Source of the DNA: an uncultured Chloroflexota bacterium
GTDB taxonomy: Bacteria; Chloroflexota; Limnocylindria; Limnocylindrales; Limnocylindraceae
Length of the DNA: 6,082 nt
NCBI GenBank assembly: GCA_903847005.1
Contig: CAINCM010000228.1
Location: forward strand, 1-6,082
Direction: 5' to 3'
The notes under the pieces were generated by a model. That model was given only the letters and a program-made list of their open reading frames with translations. It was not told where the DNA came from and ran no database searches. The position numbers and the translations under genes were made by a program. This document shows positions 1 to 6,082 of the stretch, one piece after another (within the stretch, counting starts at the first letter, position 1; each line of letters opens with the position of its first letter).

Positions 1-1
1 C

Positions 2-1276
2 GTGACCGCATACCTCGAGCGAGCGGGGCTGCTGGAGCCGCTCGCAGCCCTCGGGTTCACCGTTGCGGGCTATGGCTGCACAACGTGCATCGGCAACTCC
101 GGCCCACTCGACCACGAGGTCGCTGCCGCGGTCGAACGTGAGGAGCTCCTCGTCGCTGCGGTTCTCTCGGGGAATCGGAACTTCGAGGGCCGCATCCACC
201 CGGCGGTGCGCGCCGCCTACCTCGCCTCCCCGCCGCTTGTCGTGGCGCTCGCGCTCGCCGGCAACGTGGTGACGAACCTCGAGCGAGATCCGGTCGGTTT
301 CGATCGAAACGGCGCGCCGGTCCACTTGCGCGACATCTGGCCGACCGACGAGGAGGTTGCGCGCGCGGTGGCAGCCGCCGCCGATGCCACCCTCTACAGG
401 AAGAGCTATGCAGACCTCTTCGCGGGCGATGCTCGATGGCAGGCCTTGCGTGTTCCAACAGGGCGAACGTATGACTGGGATCCGGCGTCGACGTACATCG
501 CACGGCCGGCCTTCACCGAGAACATCCCTGCGGCGGCGGCTCCGATCGCTGATGTGATCGACGCCCGTGCGCTGCTGCTTCTCGGCGACTCTGTGACCAC
601 CGACCACATCTCACCGGCCGGTGCCATTCGCGCCGACTCACCTGCCGGTCGCTGGATGATCGAGCGCGGAGTCGGAGTTGGCGACTTCAATTCGTACGGC
701 GCGCGGCGCGGCCATGACCAGGTGATGATGCGCGGTACCTTCGCCAACATTCGCCTTCGCAACGCCCTCGCCGACGGCCGGGAGGGCCCGCTGACACGAC
801 ACCTCCCGAGTGGCGACATCCTTGCGGTCGCCGACGCGGCAGAGCGCTACAAGGAGGATGGAGTGCCGCTTATCGTCATTGCGGGAAAAGAGTACGGATC
901 GGGCTCCAGCCGAGACTGGGCGGCGAAGGGGACGCAGATGCTCGGGGTTCGAGCGGTGATCGCGCAGTCCTATGAGCGCATCCACCGTTCCAACCTGATC
1001 GGCATGGGCATCCTCCCCCTGCAGTTCCTTCCCGGTGAGAGTGCCGCAAGCCACGGGCTCAGCGGCACCGAGCGATTCACGCTGACCGGTCTCGCGGAGA
1101 TCAGCCCTCGAGGTCGCATCGAGCTACAGGTTGTCGCGAGTGGCAACGGTGACGCACGTGTCGGTGAGGCACGATCGATCGAACTCATCGTCCGACTCGA
1201 CGGACCGATGGAGCTCGCCACCTACCGGGAGGGCGGCATCATGCCTGCGGTCCTGCGGAGGATGGCGAAGCAGTAG
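2..1276 (+). CDS. acnA: Aconitase A (aconitate hydratase), C-terminal part, 5' end outside window
   Basis: Aconitase converts citrate to isocitrate through cis-aconitate in the TCA cycle, in the cytoplasm, using a [4Fe-4S] cluster. The visible 424 residues are about half of the usual 890-900 residue AcnA/IRP1-type enzyme. The reading frame is open at the left edge, so the GTG at position 2 is an internal valine codon and not a start. Counting from it, GYGCTTCIGNSG lies at about residues 23-34 and carries two of the three cluster-binding cysteines (C26 and C29). The third would lie upstream. SGNRNFEGR follows. The swivel domain has GDSVTTDHISPAG (about 195-207), DFNSYGARRGHD, the active-site segment GKEYGSGSSRDWAAKG (about 295-310) and SYERIHRSNLIGMG (about 323-336). 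All these family motifs are intact and there is no frameshift. The gene ends with TAG, 9 bases before the 3' end of a tRNA gene that faces it. I see no terminator hairpin between them. The AcnA/IRP subfamily is clear over AcnB. Confidence 0.97.
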   Translation: MTAYLERAGLLEPLAALGFTVAGYGCTTCIGNSGPLDHEVAAAVEREELLVAAVLSGNRNFEGRIHPAVRAAYLASPPLVVALALAGNVVTNLERDPVGFDRNGAPVHLRDIWPTDEEVARAVAAAADATLYRKSYADLFAGDARWQALRVPTGRTYDWDPASTYIARPAFTENIPAAAAPIADVIDARALLLLGDSVTTDHISPAGAIRADSPAGRWMIERGVGVGDFNSYGARRGHDQVMMRGTFANIRLRNALADGREGPLTRHLPSGDILAVADAAERYKEDGVPLIVIAGKEYGSGSSRDWAAKGTQMLGVRAVIAQSYERIHRSNLIGMGILPLQFLPGESAASHGLSGTERFTLTGLAEISPRGRIELQVVASGNGDARVGEARSIELIVRLDGPMELATYREGGIMPAVLRRMAKQ

Positions 1277-1285
1277 CGCGCCTCG

Positions 1286-1362
<77 letters not shown>

Positions 1363-1371
1363 GAGGGCTGG

Positions 1372-1377
1372 ATTCTA
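1372..1377 (-). promoter_or_regulatory. Candidate -10 box for tRNA-Val, overlapping the yggT stop codon
   Basis: The - strand hexamer TAGAAT matches the consensus TATAAT at five of six positions. It ends 9 bases before the first base of the tRNA, so transcription from it would start at about the mature 5' end. Its first three bases are the TAG stop codon of yggT. The region 17-18 bases upstream (TGCAGG/CTGCAG) is a poor -35 match, and it would lie inside yggT. This is a plausible but unproven promoter; readthrough from the division operon is the alternative. Confidence 0.4.
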
Positions 1378-1617
1378 GACGAAGCTGCGCAGCGCCTGCA
1401 GCACGACCATCACCACGAGTGGCGCGAAGTCGATCCCCGCGATGGGGGGCAAGATCCTGCGCGCGGGCCCGAGAATCGGCTCACTCATCTCGATGAGGAT
1501 GCGTGCGATGCGACCGCTCCCTGCAGGGTCGATCCACGAAACGAGCACACGACCGAGCACGACGAACCAGAGTGTCTGCAGGATGAGATCGATCGCGAGC
1601 GACGGGGTGAAGCCCAT
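1375..1617 (-). CDS. yggT: YggT/YlmG-family small membrane protein
   Basis: This 80-residue protein fits the single-unit YggT family. It has two hydrophobic segments (about residues 7-28 and 61-79) around a polar stretch containing SWIDP and ISEP-like MSEPILGPARRILPP. That MSEPIL-P-RR-PP region is the family hallmark. Members lie in the cytoplasmic membrane, and the gene commonly sits near ftsZ in Gram-positive bacteria (ylmG) and cyanobacteria. The molecular function is not well defined; roles in division or nucleoid/plastid organisation and in osmotic tolerance have been suggested. The length matches the short Gram-positive form, not the roughly 180-residue duplicated proteobacterial form. 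The ATG lies 9 bases after the yggS stop codon (spacer CCTCTCTCC) with no Shine-Dalgarno sequence, so coupling to yggS translation is likely. The stop codon overlaps a possible -10 box for the tRNA gene that follows. Confidence 0.9.
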   Translation of the reverse strand: MGFTPSLAIDLILQTLWFVVLGRVLVSWIDPAGSGRIARILIEMSEPILGPARRILPPIAGIDFAPLVVMVVLQALRSFV

Positions 1618-1626
1618 GGAGAGAGG

Positions 1627-2346
1627 TTAGCCGCGGGCGCCGAAAAGCGCGCTGCCGAGCCGTACCTGCGTTGCGCCCTCCTCGATGGCAACCTCGAAGT
1701 CTCCGCTCATCCCAGCGGAGAGGAGCGGGCCGATGACGAGCGACGCGTCTGCCGCCTCCGCGCGCAGTGAGGTCGCAAACCTGGCGAAGGTCGCAAGGCT
1801 GCGCCGCGATTCCGCCGGGTCATCCGTGAGGCGACCGATGGTCATCAGCCCGTCGATGGTCACGCTCGAGCCTCGCAGGAGCCTCGAGATCTCAGGCAGC
1901 GCCGCTCGCAGCGCCTCGGGCGCAAAGCCAGCCTTCGCAGGGTCCGCATCCGTGTTCACCTGAAGGGCGACGGAGATCTGGATCGGGGCAGCCGTGGACA
2001 CCTCGACGATCTTCGCGAGCAGCTCCATACGGTCCACGGTGTCGATGCGATCGGCGGCAGCGATCGCACGCCGAATCTTGTTGCTCTGAAGGGGGCCGAT
2101 CAACTCCCAGCGAATCTTCGCCGTGGGTCGGAGGAGGGCGACCGCGGCTCGCTTCGCTTCAAGCTCTTGAACCCGGTTTTCGCCAAAGTCGCGTTGCCCA
2201 GCGTCGATCGCCTCCGCCACGCGTTCGGCCGACACCCCTTTGCTCACCGCGAGCAACGAGCAGCTTTCCGGGAGGCGACCGCTCCGCAGCTCGGCCGCAC
2301 GCATCTGGGCGTGAAGGTTCGCAAGTTGCGCGCCGATGGGGAGCAT
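1627..2346 (-). CDS. yggS: YggS/YlmE (PLPBP) family pyridoxal-phosphate homeostasis protein
   Basis: A single-domain TIM-barrel PLP-binding protein of 239 residues, close to the family's usual 220-240. The family resembles the N-terminal domain of alanine racemase but has no known catalytic activity; it buffers free PLP in the cytoplasm and affects amino-acid and vitamin B6 balance. The PLP Schiff-base lysine is K36 in LLAVSKG, the same number as in E. coli YggS. FGENRVQE, IGPLQSNK, the QVN-K-GF segment and the phosphate-binding C-terminal block LSAGMSGDFEVAIEEGATQVRLG (about 209-231) follow in order. Two changes from the common motifs are visible: WELIGPLQ in place of WHFIGPLQ, and LSAGMS in place of LSMGMS. 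The ATG at 2346 places K36 correctly and lies 6 bases behind the ftsZ stop codon. No Shine-Dalgarno sequence is visible, so translation is probably coupled to ftsZ. In Bacillus the homologue ylmE also lies downstream of ftsZ. Confidence 0.95.
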   Translation of the reverse strand: MLPIGAQLANLHAQMRAAELRSGRLPESCSLLAVSKGVSAERVAEAIDAGQRDFGENRVQELEAKRAAVALLRPTAKIRWELIGPLQSNKIRRAIAAADRIDTVDRMELLAKIVEVSTAAPIQISVALQVNTDADPAKAGFAPEALRAALPEISRLLRGSSVTIDGLMTIGRLTDDPAESRRSLATFARFATSLRAEAADASLVIGPLLSAGMSGDFEVAIEEGATQVRLGSALFGARG

Positions 2347-2352
2347 CGAAGG

Positions 2353-3603
2353 CTACGAGCGGCGGCGAAGGAAGGCGGGAATCTCCAGTTCGTCGCTCGG
2401 GACAGGAGACGGAGTCACCCCTCCATCACCGGCTGCCTGCGCCGGGTCCGCCGACGGCTGTGCAACCGCGGGGTGCGTGGAGGGCGACCACGCGGGTGTC
2501 GCCGGCTGAACGGCCGGCGCGGTCCCCGATGCTGGTGTCCCTCCGAGAGGGCTGGGCGCGGGCTCAGCCGCGCCGCTCCATCGTGGGCTTGCCTCTTCGC
2601 TGCGACCGAACGGATACTCCGCTCGCTGGGCCGCAGCGGCGGGCGACTGGCTGCGCGCGTTGCCCGCAAAACCCGTCGCGATCACCGTGATCTGCACCTC
2701 GTCGGCAAGCGTCTCGTCCAGCGAGGTACCGAAGATGATGTTCGCTTCTGGATCGGCGCGCTCGGTGATGTGATTGATCGCTTCGTTGACCTCATGCAGC
2801 GTGACCGTGGAAGACGCCGCGACGTTCACGAGCACGCCGGTGGCGCCGAGGATGTCGAGCTCCAAGAGCGGCGAGGCGATCGCGAGTTCGGCGGCGGCCC
2901 TTGCCCGATTCTCGCCGCTCGCTCGCCCGATCCCCATGAGCGCTGAGCCTGCCTCTTTCATGATGCTTCGCACATCCGCGAAGTCGAGATTGATGATGCC
3001 CGGCACCGTGATCACATCGCTGACGCCCTGCACCGCCTGGCGGAGCACATCGTCGGCAATCCTGAAGGAGTCTTCCATCGAGGTTTGGCGGCTGACCACG
3101 CTGAGGAGCCGCTCGTTCGGGATCACGATGAGCGTGTCCACGTATTTGCGCAACTCTTCGGCCGCAGCGTGTGCCACGGCCGCGCGTCGTTTCCCCTCGA
3201 ACTCGAACGGCTTGGTGACGATACCGATCGTCAACGCACCGAGATCTTTGGCAACTTTCGCGACCACAGGCGCGGCTCCTGAACCGGTGCCACCGCCCAT
3301 TCCGGCGGTGACGAACACGAGGTCCGACCCGTCCAGCGCCTTGCGCAGGTTCTCGAGATCTTCGTGAGCCGCGCGCTCGCCAATGACGGAGTCGCCTCCG
3401 GCGCCGAGTCCGCGGGAGATCGCATCACCGATGCGAATGCGAGTGGGGGCGTGAGACTTCACGAGTGCCTGAGCGTCGGTGTTGACCGCGATGAACTCGA
3501 CGCCGAGGAGCTCCGCGCGGATCATGCGATTCACCGCATTCGACCCGGCGCCGCCGACGCCGACCACACGGATCATCGCAAAGTTCTCAGTCTGCGAAGC
3601 CAT
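2353..3603 (-). CDS. ftsZ: Cell division protein FtsZ
   Basis: The tubulin-like GTPase that polymerises into the Z ring at midcell and recruits the divisome. The 416-residue protein starts at the ATG at 3603, which has a GGAGGG Shine-Dalgarno sequence 8 bases upstream. The nucleotide-binding site shows [10 protein letters not shown] (15-24), the NTDAQAL segment (41-47) and the tubulin signature GGGTGSG (103-109). The T7 synergy loop is NLDFADV (205-211), with the catalytic aspartates D207 and D210 that complete the GTPase site of the next subunit. The core ends at about residue 312. A linker of some 90 residues rich in Ala, Pro, Ser and Gln follows. The last 13 residues, [13 protein letters not shown], are a near-consensus C-terminal peptide for binding FtsA and other partners. 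The same frame stays open for 88 codons upstream, but that part is arginine-rich, unlike FtsZ, and overlaps the end of ftsA, so I exclude it. ftsA precedes it by 152 bases and yggS follows by 6. Confidence 0.98.
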   Translation of the reverse strand: MASQTENFAMIRVVGVGGAGSNAVNRMIRAELLGVEFIAVNTDAQALVKSHAPTRIRIGDAISRGLGAGGDSVIGERAAHEDLENLRKALDGSDLVFVTAGMGGGTGSGAAPVVAKVAKDLGALTIGIVTKPFEFEGKRRAAVAHAAAEELRKYVDTLIVIPNERLLSVVSRQTSMEDSFRIADDVLRQAVQGVSDVITVPGIINLDFADVRSIMKEAGSALMGIGRASGENRARAAAELAIASPLLELDILGATGVLVNVAASSTVTLHEVNEAINHITERADPEANIIFGTSLDETLADEVQITVIATGFAGNARSQSPAAAAQRAEYPFGRSEEASPRWSGAAEPAPSPLGGTPASGTAPAVQPATPAWSPSTHPAVAQPSADPAQAAGDGGVTPSPVPSDELEIPAFLRRRS

Positions 3604-3611
3604 CGGCCTCT

Positions 3612-3617
3612 CCCTCC
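3612..3617 (-). promoter_or_regulatory. Shine-Dalgarno sequence of ftsZ
   Basis: On the - strand GGAGGG is followed by 8 bases (AGAGGCCG) and the ATG at 3603. This near-perfect ribosome-binding site fixes the ftsZ start and argues against the longer in-frame start at 3867. Confidence 0.85.
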
Positions 3618-3687
3618 GCTCACTGCCGAACGTCAGCCGCGCCACAGGTTCCCTGTCGTCACGGCCGCCCTCCCGTCGGCTTGCCGC

Positions 3688-3693
3688 AGTGTA
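3688..3693 (-). promoter_or_regulatory. Candidate -10 box upstream of ftsZ
   Basis: In the 152-base ftsA-ftsZ gap the - strand hexamer TACACT matches TATAAT at four of six positions and lies about 85 bases before the ftsZ ATG. The hexamer 17 bases upstream (TTCTGG) is a weak -35 candidate. Extra promoters just ahead of ftsZ are common in bacteria, so this is plausible, but the match alone is weak. Confidence 0.25.
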
Positions 3694-3727
3694 GCAGCGC
3701 CGCGCGGGATCCAGAAGGGGTTCTCTG

Positions 3728-3739
3728 GCGGGGCCCCGC
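3728..3739. repeat. 12-base perfect palindrome in the ftsA-ftsZ gap
   Basis: GCGGGGCCCCGC reads the same on both strands and begins 16 bases after the ftsA stop codon. It could fold as a 4-bp GC stem with a 4-base loop or be a protein-binding site. No T run follows it on the - strand, so it is not a classical intrinsic terminator. In DNA this rich in G+C a palindrome of this kind may also be chance. Confidence 0.35.
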
Positions 3740-3755
3740 ATCGGAGGCCGAGGTT

Positions 3756-4994
3756 CTAGCCGCGAAGGCGGGAGAAGAGGCTCTTGATACCGCCGGCGAG
3801 GCGACCGCCGAGTCCAGCCTGAGGCTCCTCTGCGATGCCGATTTCGCCCATGCTTCGTGCCACCCATGAGAAGAGTCCGAGCGTGGCGGCACTCGATGGC
3901 CCTTGGAAGTCGTCAAGGATGCCCAGCAAGCTCCCCTCTGGGGCTGCCACACGGACGGGCGCCTTCAGGATGTCCCGCGCGAGCGTCGTGATCCCGTCGA
4001 GTTGTGACCCGCCGCCTGTGAGGACGACACCCGCGCTCGTTGCCTCGGGTCCCGCCACGGCGATCACGCCGGCGATGAGCTCGAACATTTCGCTCATGCG
4101 CGACTCGATGATGCGGGCGAGCTCGATGCGCTCGATGCGGCGTCCGCCTGGTTCGTTCGGGACCGTGTACTGCTCGCTCACACTCACCGTGCGCAGATCG
4201 CAGGTGCCGTAGTTGACCTTCAGCTCTTCGGCGGCGGCGATGCTCGTCTTCAGGCCGATCGCCACGTCTCGCGTGACAAACGCGGCACCGATGGGCAAGA
4301 CGGCGCTGTGCACCACGGCGTTGTTGTGGAAGATTGCGATGTCGCACGTCTCCGCCCCGATGTCGACGAGCACGGTACCCAGCTCCCGCTCCGTGTCGGT
4401 GAGCGTCAGCTCTGACGCCGCCAACGACGCGGGAACGTAATCGTCGACCGCGATGCCGGCCGCCTGCACGCATTTCTCGAGGTTCTGGATCGCCGTCGCG
4501 CCGGCCGTGATCAGATGCGCGCGCGCCTCGAGCCGAAAGGCCACCATGCCACGAGGCTGTTGGATCCCCTCTTGGCCGTCGACGATGTACGAGGAAGGGA
4601 GGACATGCAGAAGCATGCGCGAGCCTGGAACCTGGACCGCCCGACAGACCTCGAGGACGCGATCGACGTCGTCGTCACGGATCTCGCGATCTGGGTTTGA
4701 GACGGCAACCTGCCCGCTGGAGTTCTGTCCCTCGACATGGCTTCCAGAGACAGAGATGGTCGCATGTTCGATGTGGTAGCCGGAGAGTCGCTCTGCAGCA
4801 TCGACCGCCGCCTTGATGGCAGCGCCTGTCTTCTCGATGTCTGTGACGACGCCCTTTCGCATGCCCGTGTTGATTGCGGTCCCCTTGCCTACCACTGTGA
4901 TGGAACCACCATCTCCGCCGATATGGGCAATGCCGCAGCTCACCTTAGAGGTGCCGATGTCGATGACGGCAATCGTCGCGTAGCGCTCATCCAT
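3756..4994 (-). CDS. ftsA: Cell division protein FtsA
   Basis: The actin-like ATPase that anchors FtsZ filaments to the cytoplasmic membrane and recruits later division proteins. Its 412 residues are close to the family norm of about 420. The phosphate-1 loop is [13 protein letters not shown] (10-22). The FtsA-specific SHS2/1C region falls at about 80-170. The phosphate-2 segment is [12 protein letters not shown] (211-222), where DIGGGTTD is usual. The adenosine motif is TGGGSQLDG (326-334). The C-terminal [12 protein letters not shown] (401-412) is the expected amphipathic membrane-targeting helix. The start at 4994 has AGGAGG 10 bases upstream, followed by further Gs. ftsQ ends 78 bases before it and ftsZ starts 152 bases after it on the same strand, the standard ftsQ-ftsA-ftsZ order. 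The protein is complete with no frameshift. The altered phosphate-2 motif raises a question about ATP handling but not about family identity. Confidence 0.97.
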   Translation of the reverse strand: MDERYATIAVIDIGTSKVSCGIAHIGGDGGSITVVGKGTAINTGMRKGVVTDIEKTGAAIKAAVDAAERLSGYHIEHATISVSGSHVEGQNSSGQVAVSNPDREIRDDDVDRVLEVCRAVQVPGSRMLLHVLPSSYIVDGQEGIQQPRGMVAFRLEARAHLITAGATAIQNLEKCVQAAGIAVDDYVPASLAASELTLTDTERELGTVLVDIGAETCDIAIFHNNAVVHSAVLPIGAAFVTRDVAIGLKTSIAAAEELKVNYGTCDLRTVSVSEQYTVPNEPGGRRIERIELARIIESRMSEMFELIAGVIAVAGPEATSAGVVLTGGGSQLDGITTLARDILKAPVRVAAPEGSLLGILDDFQGPSSAATLGLFSWVARSMGEIGIAEEPQAGLGGRLAGGIKSLFSRLRG

Positions 4995-5004
4995 GCGTCC
5001 ACCC

Positions 5005-5010
5005 CCTCCT
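5005..5010 (-). promoter_or_regulatory. Shine-Dalgarno sequence of ftsA
   Basis: A consensus AGGAGG on the - strand, extended by GGG, lies 10 bases before the ftsA ATG at 4994. It supports that start and suggests ftsA is translated independently of ftsQ. Confidence 0.8.
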
Positions 5011-5035
5011 CTCGGTGCCCGACCTCGTTGCGGAG

Positions 5036-5041
5036 ATCATA
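5036..5041 (-). promoter_or_regulatory. Candidate -10 box upstream of ftsA
   Basis: The - strand hexamer TATGAT matches TATAAT at five of six positions and lies in the 78-base ftsQ-ftsA gap, about 41 bases ahead of the ftsA ATG. The G+C-rich sequence 17-19 bases upstream (CGCCGC to TTCGCC) gives no convincing -35 box. An AT-rich hexamer in such a context is noticeable, but the call rests on that single element. Confidence 0.3.
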
Positions 5042-5072
5042 GCGGGGGGCACGAGGCGGCGGCGAAGCGTGG

Positions 5073-6082
5073 TCACGGCAGGAGCGGGCTTGGCGATGCC
5101 GACGGAACGGGGGGAGGTGGTGGGCGCACCCCAGGGTCGGTGAACGTCCCAGCCTGACCATCAGCCAGGATCACCCAGCCGATCGCCCGTTCGCGTGTTG
5201 CCAGCAGGCCACGGAGGAGGCGCACCTGCGCCGGCACCATCTCGACAGGTCGGATGGTGGCGGAGTAGATGCCGAACACTGCGTTCCACGCAAAGCCTTC
5301 CCCTGCCCCTTGAAGCAGATAGCCGTACTGGGGATCGCGCTTGATCGTGAGGCTCTCTGCGCTGCTCCCAAGATCTCCCGTGGTGAGCGACGCAAGGCGA
5401 GTGACGATGTCGAGATCGACGGCACTGAGCTCCTCGCCGACGCCAACAAAGGGCCCGCTCGTCTCATCCACCACGAGCGGGAGCGAGGCCGCGACCGCGG
5501 CGCCGTGCGCGGAGAGGAGTGGCGAGTCGATCCTCCCGAGCAGGCGGCCAGAGCCGCTGATGAGCAGCGTCTCGTCGCCCCGTTGCCAACGGAGCAAGAG
5601 CGGCGTCTCGCGAATCTCAATGCGAAGGTCACCGGGGAGCCCGATGCGTGCTCGGGCACGCGCAATGAACGGGTGGGCCTCGACGGCCCGTTCTGTGGCC
5701 AGAAGATCGATCCCAAGCAGGCTCTCCCCGGGGTCAATCCCAGTGAGATCCGCGATCGCCTCTTCATCCAGCAGATCGAGCCCCGTGATCCCAACGGAAG
5801 CGACCACCAGGCGTCCACTCGCCGCCAGCGCGGGCGGTGCGACGAGGGCCGTGGCGAGGAGGAGTGCGACACCAAACCGACGAAGGAGGGTCACCGTCTC
5901 GGGTCGTAGCCGCCGACGGCGCTCGGCGCCTGTGGCTCGTGTGGCAGAGTCTGCGCCACGCCGCTCGAGCAACCGGACGCCGGCATCGGCACCCGCCCTC
6001 CGCCGCTGGACGCTTAAGCCAGGACGGACCCCGAGTGGGGCTTCACCGGGAGCGAACGGTCGTGCGCCGCTGATGTTCCGCA
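5073..6082 (-). CDS. ftsQ: Cell division protein FtsQ (DivIB family), 5' end uncertain or beyond window
   Basis: FtsQ is a bitopic membrane protein of the divisome that links early Z-ring proteins to FtsL, FtsB and the septal peptidoglycan synthases. Counting from the TTG at 5972, a basic cytoplasmic tail (about 1-32) leads into one hydrophobic segment (about 33-51). A POTRA domain (about 55-123; VASVGITGLDLL, then LPGDLRIEIRETPLLLRW) and the beta domain follow. The C-terminus is a proline-rich tail with PPPPPVP. Identity rests on this architecture and on the position just before ftsA. The start is unresolved. The TTG at 5972 has no Shine-Dalgarno sequence, and the frame stays open with sense codons to the right edge. 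The last two bases would complete an NTG codon followed by RNISGARPF, so the true start may sit exactly at the edge, giving about 336 residues. A shorter form from a GTG 26 codons after the TTG is possible. The 3' end at TGA 5073 is certain. Confidence 0.85.
   Translation of the reverse strand, partial: RNISGARPFAPGEAPLGVRPGLSVQRRRAGADAGVRLLERRGADSATRATGAERRRRLRPETVTLLRRFGVALLLATALVAPPALAASGRLVVASVGITGLDLLDEEAIADLTGIDPGESLLGIDLLATERAVEAHPFIARARARIGLPGDLRIEIRETPLLLRWQRGDETLLISGSGRLLGRIDSPLLSAHGAAVAASLPLVVDETSGPFVGVGEELSAVDLDIVTRLASLTTGDLGSSAESLTIKRDPQYGYLLQGAGEGFAWNAVFGIYSATIRPVEMVPAQVRLLRGLLATRERAIGWVILADGQAGTFTDPGVRPPPPPVPSASPSPLLP

Noticed and set aside
406..1054. Open frames of about 137-138 codons on the - strand opposite aconitase
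   Set aside because: Antisense shadows of a strongly conserved gene, with no recognisable domain or ribosome-binding site.
1858..1890. Repeated GAGCCTCG-like words
   Set aside because: They lie inside yggS coding sequence, are only two short copies, and reflect Leu/Arg/Glu codons in G+C-rich DNA.
2167..2946. A 259-codon + strand open frame opposite yggS and ftsZ
   Set aside because: It is low-complexity and rich in Arg, Gly and Ala, lies fully antisense to two well-supported genes, and is explained by few stop codons in G+C-rich DNA.
3728..3739. Intrinsic terminator after ftsA
   Set aside because: The palindrome has no proper loop and no T run follows it on the - strand.
3604..3867. An 88-codon in-frame upstream extension of ftsZ starting at ATG 3867
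   Set aside because: The extension is arginine-rich with no FtsZ similarity, overlaps the ftsA 3' end by 112 bases, and the ATG at 3603 has a strong Shine-Dalgarno sequence and gives a normal FtsZ N-terminus.

Overview
This 6.1 kb window is ordinary bacterial chromosome of high G+C content, with short intergenic gaps. It joins the tail of a division and cell wall (dcw) cluster to an aconitase gene. The left part, on the + strand, holds the C-terminal half of aconitase A, which enters from outside the window and ends at 1276. Everything to the right is on the - strand. In transcription order it reads ftsQ (5' end at or beyond the right edge), ftsA, ftsZ, a YggS/YlmE-family PLP protein, a YggT/YlmG-family membrane protein, and tRNA-Val(CAC). 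The two blocks converge with only 9 bases between the aconitase stop codon and the encoded CCA end of the tRNA.

The - strand genes make one functional unit. FtsQ is a bitopic membrane protein with a POTRA domain and acts in the divisome. FtsA is the actin-like protein that ties FtsZ to the membrane through its C-terminal amphipathic helix. FtsZ is the tubulin-like GTPase whose C-terminal peptide docks on FtsA. YggS (PLP homeostasis) and YggT (small two-helix membrane protein) are the usual companions of ftsZ in monoderm and cyanobacterial-type clusters. ftsA and ftsZ each have a strong Shine-Dalgarno sequence. yggS and yggT have none visible and sit 6 and 9 bases behind the preceding stop codon, so translational coupling is likely.

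Organism: ftsA argues against typical Actinobacteria. yggS and yggT after ftsZ, with no lpxC, argue against a proteobacterial cluster. High G+C with FtsA and this ftsZ-yggS-yggT order would fit Chloroflexota or a related high-G+C monoderm lineage, but this is inference from gene order and G+C only.

I see no mobile element, CRISPR array, riboswitch or previously undescribed system. The points worth a second look are small: a tRNA promoter element that appears to use the yggT stop codon, the uncertain long N-terminus of FtsQ, a divergent phosphate-2 motif in FtsA, and the absence of pgeF/ylmD and sepF from their usual places. No gene-free stretch exceeds 300 bases. The longest are the ftsA-ftsZ gap (152 bases) and the ftsQ-ftsA gap (78 bases).
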